A stretch of DNA of 64,000 nucleotides. It comes from Desulfobacteraceae bacterium (lineage in GTDB: Bacteria > Desulfobacterota > Desulfobacteria > Desulfobacterales > Desulfobacteraceae). Positions 49,643 to 59,000 of the stretch are shown here, piece by piece. Where the stretch lies: contig JAAEMK010000557.1 in the NCBI GenBank assembly GCA_024225635.1, forward strand, positions 93,587 through 157,586, written 5' to 3'. The translations under genes were made by a program, and so were the position numbers. The number at the start of each line of letters is the position of its first letter. Positions within the stretch are counted from its first letter, which is position 1. The notes below the pieces were generated by a model. That model made no database searches. It had not been told where the DNA came from and saw nothing but the letters and a program-made list of their open reading frames with translations.

Positions 49643-52600
49643 TGAAACGGGCCGTACACCAATACACCACGACCATCGAACCTGGTGACGGGGTCAGCAA
49701 CAGCGTTTTTCTGATTCAGCGTTTTCTTCTGGAACTGGGGTATGACTCAAACATTTATTCCGGTCGTATTCACCCGGATCTTGCCGGAAGCGTCCTTTCC
49801 CCTTCCGGGTATGATGACAGCGGAGAGGGCATTCTCCTTATCCACCATGCCTTGGCCCAGCCCGAGGCCCCGTGGCTGTTCAGCCTCCGTGACCTAAAAG
49901 CCATGGTTTACCATAATATCACGCCTCCCCATTACTTTTCCGGGGGCTCCGAGCTCCAAGGGGAGGCAGGCCTGGCCCGACGGCAGCTTGCGGAGTGGGC
50001 CGGGCGTTTTGCCGGAAGTATCGCCATATCCGAATACAACCGCCGGGAACTCCTCTCACTGGGATACGGGAATATCCATACCATTCCCCTGGTGGTGGAT
50101 ATGGAAAAAATGGGAACCGTCATTCCGGATCAGGAGATTGTCCTGAAGCACGAAGGCACCTTTAACCTTGTTTATGTGGGCAGAATTATGGAAAATAAAT
50201 GCCAGCATGACCTGATCCACGCCTTTGCCGGGCTGAAGGAAGAGAACGCCAGGCTGTTTTGCATCGGAGGCGTCAGCAGCCCGGCCTACGAATGCTATCT
50301 CAGGGAGCTGATCGCGCGGCGCCAACTCCGGGACAGGGTGATCCTTACCGGAAAGGTAAGTGACGAAGCGTTATGGGGGTATTACCGGGCCGCCGACATG
50401 TTTGTCTGCCTGAGCGACCATGAAGGCTTCGGCATCCCCCTCATCGAAGCCTCCCTTGCCAACGTTCCGGTTGTGGCCTACGACAGTTCCAACATTGGAA
50501 ACACCCTTGGGGGCTCGGGTTTTCTTCTTTCCCATAAAAACAGCCGGGATGTTTCAAATATTTGGCATCAGCTTATGGAGCAGCCTGAATGGCGCCATGC
50601 TCTGGTTAAATCCCAGCAAAAAAATCTGCAACGCTTCTCTCCCGAGGCCTTGAAAAATCAACTGTCGGCCTTTCTTTCCAGCCTGGGACTGCCACCGGTG
50701 TCACTCCCCGGAAAACCCGTAAAATCCCTCCCGGGCAAGGCCCGCACAATCCGGATGGAAGGTCCCTTTGACAGCAGCTACAGCCTGGCCCTGGTAAACC
50801 GGAAATTGGCTGAAGCCTTTAAGAAAATGAAAGCCGATGTAGAGCTTTACGCCACGGAAGGCGGGGGAGACTATGCCCCTGATCAAGAGTTCCTGGCGGC
50901 TCACCCCCGGATAAAAGACCTGTGGAACTCCGGCCCGGACCCGCGCCCGGTTGATATGGTCATCCGCAACCTCTATCCCCCAAGGGTCACCCGGATGAAC
51001 GGGGAACGCAGGGTGCTGGGACCCTACGGCTGGGAAGAGTCCGCCTTTCCCGGTGGGTGGGCCGCCGGGTTTAACCGTCATCTTCACCTGATCACCACCA
51101 TGTCCGAATTCGTCACCAAAGCCCTTCAGGATAACGGTGTTACCGTACCCATGGCAACGGTGGGGATCGGTGCCGACCATCTCCTTGATGTAGCGGAGGA
51201 GCCCCTGCCGTTGACGTTTCCCCAGGGGTATACCCTGCTTCATATCTCCTCAAGTTTTCCGAGAAAGGGGGTTGATCTGCTGCTTTCCGCCTTTCCGGCA
51301 GCCTATGATGATGATTTTAAAGCGACCCTGATCATAAAGACCTTTCCCAACCCCCACAACACCGTTCGCAAGCAGCTTTTCGAAGCCGGTTGGCGTATGG
51401 GTTCCGGGTTTGAATTTGTTCTGCCGGGTTACCGGAACAAAACCATAATACTATTGGAAGACGAATTGTCGCCGGGCCAGCTCGTCACCCTGTACCGGCA
51501 CAGTGATCTTCTGCTGGCCCCGGGAAGGGGAGAGGGGTTCGGGCTGCCCATGGCCGAAGCCATGGTTTTCAACCTGCCGGTCCTGACTACCGCCCTGGGC
51601 GGCCAGGCCGATTTTTGCACCCCTGAAACCGCCTGGCTGATCGGCTGCTCCTTTTCCAGGGCCGGGACCCACATGGGGCTTTCGGATTCCGTATGGTTTG
51701 AACCTGATCTCGATGACCTGATTCGGAAAATGGCCTTGATGGCCAAACTTTCCCGCCATGAGATAGAACGGAAAACCGTGCCTGCAAGGGCGAATATCCT
51801 TGGGCATTACTCCTGGGACCGGGTGGCCCAAAGGATGGTTGAGGCCGTTGACGGCCTGGATAACCGGAGTTTTCCCCGGTGCAATCCCCGGGTGGGCTGG
51901 GTGACCACATGGAACACCCCGTGCGGCATCGCTTCCTACTCTGAAATGCTGACCCGGTCATTTCCCCGGGACAGTCTCTGTATCCTTGCCAACCGCATTC
52001 CAGGAACCCTGGAACCGGATGGCGGCAATGTCATCCGATGCTGGGAAGCAGGGGGAGATGATACCCTGGAGACCCTCCTTGAAACCATCCGGGGACAAAA
52101 ACTCACCGAGATCGTTATTCAGTTCAACTTCAGCTTTTTTAACCTGGATGCCTTGAATAACCTGATCACGGCCCTTGGGGAGCAAGGTGTAGCCACCTAT
52201 CTCTTTCTTCATTCCACAGCTGATGTCAAGCCGCCCCATGAACCGAAATCCCTTGCCTCCATTGACCGGGCATTGAAACTGAGCCGTCGGGTGTTCGTTC
52301 ATTCGGTTCACGATCTCAACCGTTTGAAAGGGTTCGGCATCGTACGGAATTCCACACTTTTTCCCCATGGCGTTCCTGGACGTAATGTCGTTTCCGGCCC
52401 GTCCGGGCAATCCCCCAGCCTCATCGCCACCTTTGGATTCCTGTTGCCCCACAAGGGGACCCGGGACTTGATCCGCGCCTTTGAACTTTTGCGGGAAACG
52501 GGCATGGAGTCGAAGTTGCTGCTGCTCACTGCCTTGTATCCCGGCGGCATATCGGAAAATGAATGCAGCCTTTGCCGCTCCATGATCGAAAAAAGTCCCT

Positions 52601-52983
52601 TTCGGGACGACATCACCATGGTGACCGGCTATCTTGGGGAGGAGGAAATTCATCAACGGCTCTCCCGGGCGGATGTGATCGTTTATCCCTATCAGAACAC
52701 CCAGGAGTCGAGCAGTGCGGCGGTTCGCACGGGGCTTGCCACTGGGCGGCCGGTGGCCACGACCCCGCTGGCGATTTTTGAGGATGTCTCGGACGTGGTT
52801 TATACCCTGCCGGGGGGCTCACCACGGGAACTTGCCCGGGGAATAAAGAATTTGATGAACGACAGCAACCTTAAGGAAAAGATGGGAACAAGGCAGCAGG
52901 CATGGCTGTCAACCCATAATTGGCGGATACTGGGTCAACGACTCCAAAATATCATCTCCTCCAATCTAAGGATTTTTCAATGA
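49642..52983 (+). CDS. Three-module glycosyltransferase (GT4 x 3)
   Basis: The product is 1113 residues with three GT-B glycosyltransferase modules. Module 1, about 1-355, has YVGRIMENKCQHDLIHAFAG and SDHEGFGIPLIEASLANVPV. Module 2, about 365-740, has SSFPRKGVDLLLSAF and GRGEGFGLPMAEAMVFNLPV. Module 3, about 748-1113, has GWVTTWNTPCGIASYSEML, LPHKGTRDLIRAFELL and VYPYQNTQESSSAAVRTGLA, where the second Glu-rich motif is altered. Such multi-module enzymes can polymerise repeating units of two or three linkages. It overlaps the next gene by 4 bp (ATGA). Confidence 0.92.
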   Translation: MKRAVHQYTTTIEPGDGVSNSVFLIQRFLLELGYDSNIYSGRIHPDLAGSVLSPSGYDDSGEGILLIHHALAQPEAPWLFSLRDLKAMVYHNITPPHYFSGGSELQGEAGLARRQLAEWAGRFAGSIAISEYNRRELLSLGYGNIHTIPLVVDMEKMGTVIPDQEIVLKHEGTFNLVYVGRIMENKCQHDLIHAFAGLKEENARLFCIGGVSSPAYECYLRELIARRQLRDRVILTGKVSDEALWGYYRAADMFVCLSDHEGFGIPLIEASLANVPVVAYDSSNIGNTLGGSGFLLSHKNSRDVSNIWHQLMEQPEWRHALVKSQQKNLQRFSPEALKNQLSAFLSSLGLPPVSLPGKPVKSLPGKARTIRMEGPFDSSYSLALVNRKLAEAFKKMKADVELYATEGGGDYAPDQEFLAAHPRIKDLWNSGPDPRPVDMVIRNLYPPRVTRMNGERRVLGPYGWEESAFPGGWAAGFNRHLHLITTMSEFVTKALQDNGVTVPMATVGIGADHLLDVAEEPLPLTFPQGYTLLHISSSFPRKGVDLLLSAFPAAYDDDFKATLIIKTFPNPHNTVRKQLFEAGWRMGSGFEFVLPGYRNKTIILLEDELSPGQLVTLYRHSDLLLAPGRGEGFGLPMAEAMVFNLPVLTTALGGQADFCTPETAWLIGCSFSRAGTHMGLSDSVWFEPDLDDLIRKMALMAKLSRHEIERKTVPARANILGHYSWDRVAQRMVEAVDGLDNRSFPRCNPRVGWVTTWNTPCGIASYSEMLTRSFPRDSLCILANRIPGTLEPDGGNVIRCWEAGGDDTLETLLETIRGQKLTEIVIQFNFSFFNLDALNNLITALGEQGVATYLFLHSTADVKPPHEPKSLASIDRALKLSRRVFVHSVHDLNRLKGFGIVRNSTLFPHGVPGRNVVSGPSGQSPSLIATFGFLLPHKGTRDLIRAFELLRETGMESKLLLLTALYPGGISENECSLCRSMIEKSPFRDDITMVTGYLGEEEIHQRLSRADVIVYPYQNTQESSSAAVRTGLATGRPVATTPLAIFEDVSDVVYTLPGGSPRELARGIKNLMNDSNLKEKMGTRQQAWLSTHNWRILGQRLQNIISSNLRIFQ

Positions 52984-53420
52984 AAAATCCAATCCAGGCG
53001 TTTATTGAATGGTACCGCTCCCTTGCCCAAGGCCAGCGCCAGTATATCGCCCACATGTATATTGTGATGACAACCGGGAATACCGCCGATCTCGCCTTGG
53101 CAAGGGACATTTCTCCGGCTCGGTTCGAATATCAGGTCCTGACAAGGGATTTCCCCGTGAGGATGGTGGCGAGGATGGTGGTGATCCGGGGCATCATCGA
53201 TTTAATTTTTATCAACAGGGATTTGCTCTGCCCCACCCAGTCCCGGATCACCCCGGGGACAGATTTTAAATCTGTCCCCAATATTGTGGATATCTCGGAA
53301 AAACAATGGGAAAAGGGCCTTGACTCCTGGAAGCGCTTGCGCGCCGTGGAGTTGTCTGATATCTATACGCGTTTATGGTTAAAATCCGAATTAGAAATGG
53401 AGAATGGATGTGAAAAGTAA
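52980..53420 (+). CDS. Small helical protein with an in-frame REP repeat
   Basis: The product is 146 residues, not recognised, probably helical and soluble (MKNPIQAFIEWYRSLAQGQR, FEYQVLTRDFPVRMVARMVV). Its ATG overlaps the glycosyltransferase stop, and it overlaps the TolC-like gene by 17 bp, so it is part of the operon. Residues about 91-101 (TPGTDFKSVPN) are encoded by a complete repeat palindrome, suggesting a tolerated in-frame insertion in a loop. Function unknown. Confidence 0.7.
   Translation: MKNPIQAFIEWYRSLAQGQRQYIAHMYIVMTTGNTADLALARDISPARFEYQVLTRDFPVRMVARMVVIRGIIDLIFINRDLLCPTQSRITPGTDFKSVPNIVDISEKQWEKGLDSWKRLRAVELSDIYTRLWLKSELEMENGCEK
53255..53279. repeat. REP-like palindrome inside a coding region
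   Basis: Left arm GGGGACAGATTT and right arm AAATCTGTCCCC, each 12 bases, flank a single central T. The reading frame continues through it. It matches the repeats linked to the RAYT gene. Confidence 0.93.
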
Positions 53421-54756
53421 AAATGTTATAGTGGTTTGTTTTGCAATTTTGTTGTTTCCGTCGCTATCGGGGGCGCTTGAAACCTTTTCCCTGGAAAAAA
53501 GTATTGAATACGGCCTTGAGCACAGTCCCCGGCTCCAGGGCGGGAATATCACGGTCCGTCAGGGGGACATGGATATCAAGAACATGCGGGGCCGGTTCCT
53601 TCCCTCAATCACCACGGGTTACTCCCATAGTAAACTTTTCAATGAATATATATCCGGTACGGAAGATACGGATTATGTCGACCAGACGAACAGAACGGCG
53701 AGCCTTCGACTGACCCAGGCTCTTTTTGCGGGGTTTGAGTACAAGAACCGGTTCGACCGGGCAAAGCTGAGCAAGCAGTACCAGGAGGCACAGCTACGGG
53801 TGCAGACCCTTGATCTGGTTCGCGGCATCAAGGCCGTGTTTTTCGACCTTTTAAAGAAGCGGTATGACGTGGCGACCATCACCCAGCGGATTAAACGCCT
53901 GGAGTCCGACCTTGCCGCAGCCCGGGCGTTCAGCGAGAAAAAGATCGCACCTTATGTATATGTTCTCCAGGCGGAGGCGGACCTGGAGGAATCCAAACAG
54001 AGCCTGTGGCAGACCCAGACCGCCATCTACAAAGATTCCGCAAGGCTTAAAAGCCTGCTGGGGGGGTTCCATGACCGGGATGGGGTAGAGTTTGACGATG
54101 ATTTTGAAGTGCCGGCCTATGATCCCGGCGAGAATCTTGACCGCTGCCTGGACCTGGCCCTTGCCGCCCGTCCGGAAATACTTCTCCTTGACCTGCAGGA
54201 GGATATGGCGAGAAAGGATGCCGCCATCGCCCAGGGACGCTATTATCCTAGGGTGAACCTTGATCTGGGGCTCTATGACACGGATAAAGATTATGAAAAG
54301 AATTCGAAATACAGGCCGGACCAGCACAACACCTATTGGAGTGCCGGAGTTTCCGTCCAGATGAACCTGTTTGATGGCGGAAGCGCCTATTATGAAAAAA
54401 AGCGCCATCTCCTTGAGGTGAACCGGATTTCCAAGGAAAAACAGCAGGTACAAATGGAGATCGAGGAGGAAGTGGCCGTGGCCTTTAATTCCCTCGCAGA
54501 GACAAGAAAAAGGCTGGTTTCAGTTGAAAAAGCCCTGGCCGCCTCCCGGGAGAACTATATCCGCCAGCGGAAACGGTTCAATGCAAGGATCGGCACCACT
54601 TCCCAGGTGCTGGACGCCCAGGCCATGCTCGCCAGGGCGGAATCGGGAAAAAGCCAGGCCCTCCTGGATTGCCAGATGTCCCTGGCGGAGCTTCAGCATG
54701 CCATGGGTCAGGGAAAACCAATCTCTGGTCAGATCAAACCAGATTTGGATAAATAG
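53404..54756 (+). CDS. TolC-like outer-membrane efflux/secretion channel
   Basis: The product is 450 residues with a signal peptide (VIVVCFAILLFPSLSGALE). The two OEP repeats are visible (about 25-230 and 240-440), with EKSIEYGLEHSPRLQGGNIT, RFLPSITTGYSHS and VARL-type long helices ending ALLDCQMSLAELQHAMGQ. TolC-type channels serve type I secretion and efflux. Being between glycan genes and two type I-like substrates, it could export the S-layer proteins, but no ABC or adaptor gene is in the window. Confidence 0.9.
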   Translation: MDVKSKNVIVVCFAILLFPSLSGALETFSLEKSIEYGLEHSPRLQGGNITVRQGDMDIKNMRGRFLPSITTGYSHSKLFNEYISGTEDTDYVDQTNRTASLRLTQALFAGFEYKNRFDRAKLSKQYQEAQLRVQTLDLVRGIKAVFFDLLKKRYDVATITQRIKRLESDLAAARAFSEKKIAPYVYVLQAEADLEESKQSLWQTQTAIYKDSARLKSLLGGFHDRDGVEFDDDFEVPAYDPGENLDRCLDLALAARPEILLLDLQEDMARKDAAIAQGRYYPRVNLDLGLYDTDKDYEKNSKYRPDQHNTYWSAGVSVQMNLFDGGSAYYEKKRHLLEVNRISKEKQQVQMEIEEEVAVAFNSLAETRKRLVSVEKALAASRENYIRQRKRFNARIGTTSQVLDAQAMLARAESGKSQALLDCQMSLAELQHAMGQGKPISGQIKPDLDK

Positions 54757-54776
54757 AGCCAGGGGAAAGGGAATCG

Positions 54777-55763
54777 ATGTTCGGCTACCTGAGGTTCGCC
54801 CTTGCTTTTTTTGTTCTTATCTCCCATGTTCATGTGAGATTTTTCGGTCTTAACCCCGGCGTGATTGCGGTGGTGATATTTTATATCCTGGCGGGGCACG
54901 TGGTTGTCCATCTCTGGGAGGATGTCATTCCCGACGGCCGGGGCAAGCTCCTTAAATTCTACCGGGACCGGATCCTCAGAATTTACCCCCTGTATCTTTA
55001 TGTTGCTGTTTTGACATTGCTTTTTTTGTCGATTACAGGGTATGGCGAGCCTCGGTTCTCCCCCTCCGGGCTGATTGAAAATTTTTCCATCGTGCCCCTG
55101 AACCTTTACATGGTCCTGGACAGCACCGTCTTGACAACTCCTTCCTGGTGCTTGATTCCCCCGGCATGGTCCCTGGGGGCGGAGCTTCAGGCCTACCTGC
55201 TCCTTCCCCTTGTTTTTTTGAGCAAGTCGTTGAAAATAGTGCTCGTTGCCGCTTCCCTGTCCGTCTATATGCTTGCCAATCTTTCCATCATTCATCCCGA
55301 CTATTTCGGTTACCGTCTGCTTCCGGGTGTGTTTTTCATGTTTGTCGCGGGAAGTTCGCTCAGGTTGGCCCGGGATACGTATGATAACAATGGTTTGTTT
55401 GATCGCTGCTACCCTTGGGTGCTATGGGTGTCCATCGCAGCCATGGGCCTTGTTTCCATTCAAAAAGGCCTGTTCAGCCCGGCCTACACCAAGGAGACCT
55501 ATATCGGCCTGCTGGCCGGTATTCCCCTTGTTTACATCCTGGACCGTTTCCCGTTGAAACTGCGGGGCAATGCCCTTGCCGGCGCCCTTTCCTATGGGGT
55601 GTTCCTCAGCCATTTTTTCATGATCTGGTGGTTGGATTATACGGGGTTTTTCATCAATAACCGTGTTGTGTGTGTCTTTGCTATAACCTTGGGATCATTG
55701 GCTATTTCCTTTGTCGGTATAACGTTTGTCGAAAGATACGTTGATACCGTAAGAAAAAACTAA
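54777..55763 (+). CDS. Acyltransferase 3 family membrane protein
   Basis: The product is 328 residues with about ten transmembrane helices. The catalytic-type His is in FFVLISHVHVRFFG, and KFYRDRILRIYPLYLYVAV is the usual second motif. Such enzymes O-acetylate or otherwise acylate cell-surface sugars in the membrane. Its place after glycosyltransferase and channel genes supports glycan decoration. Confidence 0.88.
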   Translation: MFGYLRFALAFFVLISHVHVRFFGLNPGVIAVVIFYILAGHVVVHLWEDVIPDGRGKLLKFYRDRILRIYPLYLYVAVLTLLFLSITGYGEPRFSPSGLIENFSIVPLNLYMVLDSTVLTTPSWCLIPPAWSLGAELQAYLLLPLVFLSKSLKIVLVAASLSVYMLANLSIIHPDYFGYRLLPGVFFMFVAGSSLRLARDTYDNNGLFDRCYPWVLWVSIAAMGLVSIQKGLFSPAYTKETYIGLLAGIPLVYILDRFPLKLRGNALAGALSYGVFLSHFFMIWWLDYTGFFINNRVVCVFAITLGSLAISFVGITFVERYVDTVRKN

Positions 55764-55812
55764 AACCAACATAGGCCTGTTATTCCCATTGCAAATGTGT
55801 TATGAACGGTGC

Positions 55813-55827
55813 GCATATGGGATATGC
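55813..55827. promoter_or_regulatory. Inverted repeat, candidate enhancer-binding site
   Basis: GCATAT and ATATGC are separated by GGG, about 68 bases upstream of the -24 element. The distance fits an upstream activating site for an NtrC-type regulator. Which regulator binds is unknown. Confidence 0.4.
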
Positions 55828-55892
55828 AATCCCCCCTCGTGTGCGTTGCATCCGTATTGTTTTTACGATCGCAAGAAGTTATTTTTTTATAT

Positions 55893-55909
55893 TTGGCACG
55901 GTCTTTGCT
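55893..55909 (+). promoter_or_regulatory. Consensus sigma-54 promoter of the S-layer-like gene
   Basis: TTGGCACGGTCTTTGCT matches the sigma-54 consensus with GG at 55895-55896 and GC at 55907-55908, the exact 12-base register. Transcription would start near 55920, giving a leader of about 105 bases before AAGGAGG and the ATG at 56025. Confidence 0.88.
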
Positions 55910-56024
55910 TCGTGTAATTTGCATTTTGAAAGAATCTCCCGGTTCACGGGTGTGACAACATTAACTGCAAACACTTTGCAATGTGTAAATTTAAACTAAG
56001 ATTCCTTAAGGAGGAAAAATTCAA

Positions 56025-59000
56025 ATGGCTTTAACTCAGACTCAGGTATCACAGCTCTATGTCTCTGTTTTCGGTAGGGCGTCAGAAGGCGCAGGTAATA
56101 CCTATTGGCAGACAAATCAGGCTGATATGACAACAACCGCGGACGTAATGCTCGCAACCGACGCCGCCAAGGATTATTTCGGCGCCACCCTCAATGATAA
56201 CGCCGCTTTCATTGCCCAGATCTATGAAAACACCCTTGGCAAGACTGACGATACCGTCGGCATGGCCTATTGGGTTGAAGAACTCGAGGCTGGAAAATCA
56301 AAGGGCGAGGTTATTGTCGCCCTGATCGATGCCGCCCTGGCTGATAATAATGCCGGTGACGCCCAGGATCAGTTCAAAAACAAGGTTGATGTTTCCGACT
56401 ACACCGCGACCAATATTAACACGGTTACCACCACCGATGCATTCAAGGCCTTTATTGACGGCGTTGACCACACCGCGGATTCCGTTGCCGAAGGAAAGGG
56501 CGAAGTCGATGCCGCAAAAACCGCTTCCACCGGTGAAAAACATTATCTTACTGCAAACCAGGACAAAGGCACGGAGTTCGAGGGTAATGCCGGCGATGAC
56601 ATGTTTTATGCCGATGTTGTTCAGTACGGCGGCCCCCAGGTCAACAGCCTCGCCACCGGCGATGTCCTTGACGGTAAGGGTGGTAACGATACCCTTGAAG
56701 CACAGGTTACTGAAGGTCTGTACATGGGCGACACCAACATGGCCATCCAGCCCAGGACCAGCAGCATCGAGACTGTCAAGCTGGAAGCCCTTGAAGCCAA
56801 CATGGGCTCAGGCGAGAACTCAGAAGTCTATGTCAACGCCAAGAACATGCTGGGCGTTGATAAACTGGCTTCCTGGCATTCGGATGCCAACCTGACCATC
56901 CAGAACCTCACCACCCAGGATGAGAGCGGCACGGCCCGTAACCTTTCCGAAATGACCATCGGCATGGAATATTCCGGGAATAACGACAGCCATTGGGATG
57001 AGTCGGACTTCAAGGTCTATTTTGATCAGGATTACCTGAACCCCAGGCAGGTTTTCAGCAATAAGTACGTATCCTACGAGCTCATGAACGAGGATGCATA
57101 CGATGTGGATTCATCCAGGCCTTTGGACGGTGTTATCATCGAGCGTCTTGACTTTACCCTGAACGGTACGGTTTACAAACTGGCTCCTTACATTGAGGAA
57201 GATGTGGCCGGTCTTGGCGATGAAGTCGTTGATTACAACGATCTGCTGGCAGCGGTTTCCACCGCCGTTGACGCTTTGAAAGCCGCAAATCCCAAAGATG
57301 CAGAGCTGCAGAAATTGGAAGTTCAGTTGGGTAAAAACTTTACCTCTGATAACGGCCGTGTCGGTCGCGCCATTGATTTCGTGATCCCGGGTTCCCAGGA
57401 TGACGGCTCCTTGAACGTCCTCAGTGTTTTCGAGCAGCAGGCACAGCTTGATCCCGCGGAAGGTGCAAACGCCGTAGCCAACTCCAACCGATGGGAGTCA
57501 GCGTCCGAAACAACACCTGATAACACCCAGGAACTGCGCATCAACGTCGACCTTGAAAAAGTCGGTCTTGCCGGTGACGGCGGCGAGCTGGTTATCGGTT
57601 CCATGAATAAGGGCGAGAGTGATGATAACAGCTACAATGCCGATCGCAGTGGGAGCGGTATTGACACTTTTGACGTCACCGTGTATGGCAACGACGGCAA
57701 GCCCACGTCCCTTTCCGGTCTCCGTTCCACCAACAACACGCTGAAAGAAGTTAATGTGAAAACCGATGATGCTCAGACCGGAACATACGCCGACCTGACC
57801 ATCGGCAACTCTCATTCTGCGGAAACAGGTTTCGGCTTGAAAGACGTTCAGACCTTCGATGCTTCCGGGTTCAAGGGCAACCTTACCCTAGGCGCGAAGC
57901 TTACCGACGACGTTGTCGCCAAGTATATGAATCTTGTTGATGATCAGGAGAACCAGGCTGATGACAACATTAGCTTTAACTACACGCTTGGCGAGGGTAA
58001 TGACAACCTGAATCTCGAGATCACTGATGCCAACGAAGCTGCGGCAGGCACCACAACCCGCGAGGACTTCGACCTTAAAATCGATGGCGGTTCCGGTAAC
58101 GATACGATCACCTTCAAGATTAACGATAGCACTGCGAATGTCAATGATAACTGGTATGCCAACCACGTCGATAACGCCAATATCGAAATCAAGGGCGGCG
58201 CCGGTAATGATACCATCAATACTCCCGGTGCGGGGACAGTGAAGATCGACGCCGGTTCCGGCGATGATACCGTTTATTCCGACAATACTGGCGAGATCAA
58301 AGCCCAGTGGGTCGTTAACGCTGCCAATAGCGATATTGCCGATCTCGACGGCCTCGACGGCCTCGGCGCCGTTGCACCCCGCATGCTGCAGGGTGCCAAG
58401 CTTACCGTTACCTTCGCAGCTGCCAACCAGGTAAATGAGGCGGGTATGACCCAGCCTGACGCCGTTGAAGACGTTGTTGGTTATGAGTCCGAGGAAGTGA
58501 TTATTTCAGTTGACGCGACGGGAACCCAGGCTGAAGTCAACCAGGCGATTAAAGCGGCCATTAATGATGATCTGGTGCTCAATAAGCTTCTTGTCGCGAC
58601 AGACGGTCCCGAAGATACCATTGTCATCACTTCAAAGATCGATGGTGCGTTCGATACGGATGACCTGAGCTTCAATATTCAGGAAATTACGTTGGCCGAT
58701 CTTACCACAGCGGAACAGGATCAGCTGAAAAACGATTATAAGGTTCTGATGAACGATTCAACTGCCGTTCTGGATCAGAAAGTTCTGGAAGATGCCGCTG
58801 ATTTCTTCGCAGATAAGGCTAACATCGCAGAGTTGGTAGCCAATGGTAGCTCCAGTGCTTTTGACAGTGACAATATTATCAACGCAGGCAACGGCCAGGA
58901 TGTCGTTGTCATGGGTACCGGTGAGACAAGCCAGGAGACCCTCGTCTTCGAAAACTTTGGCCTGGGTAAGGTTACCGTTGTCAACTTTGATGATGATGAC

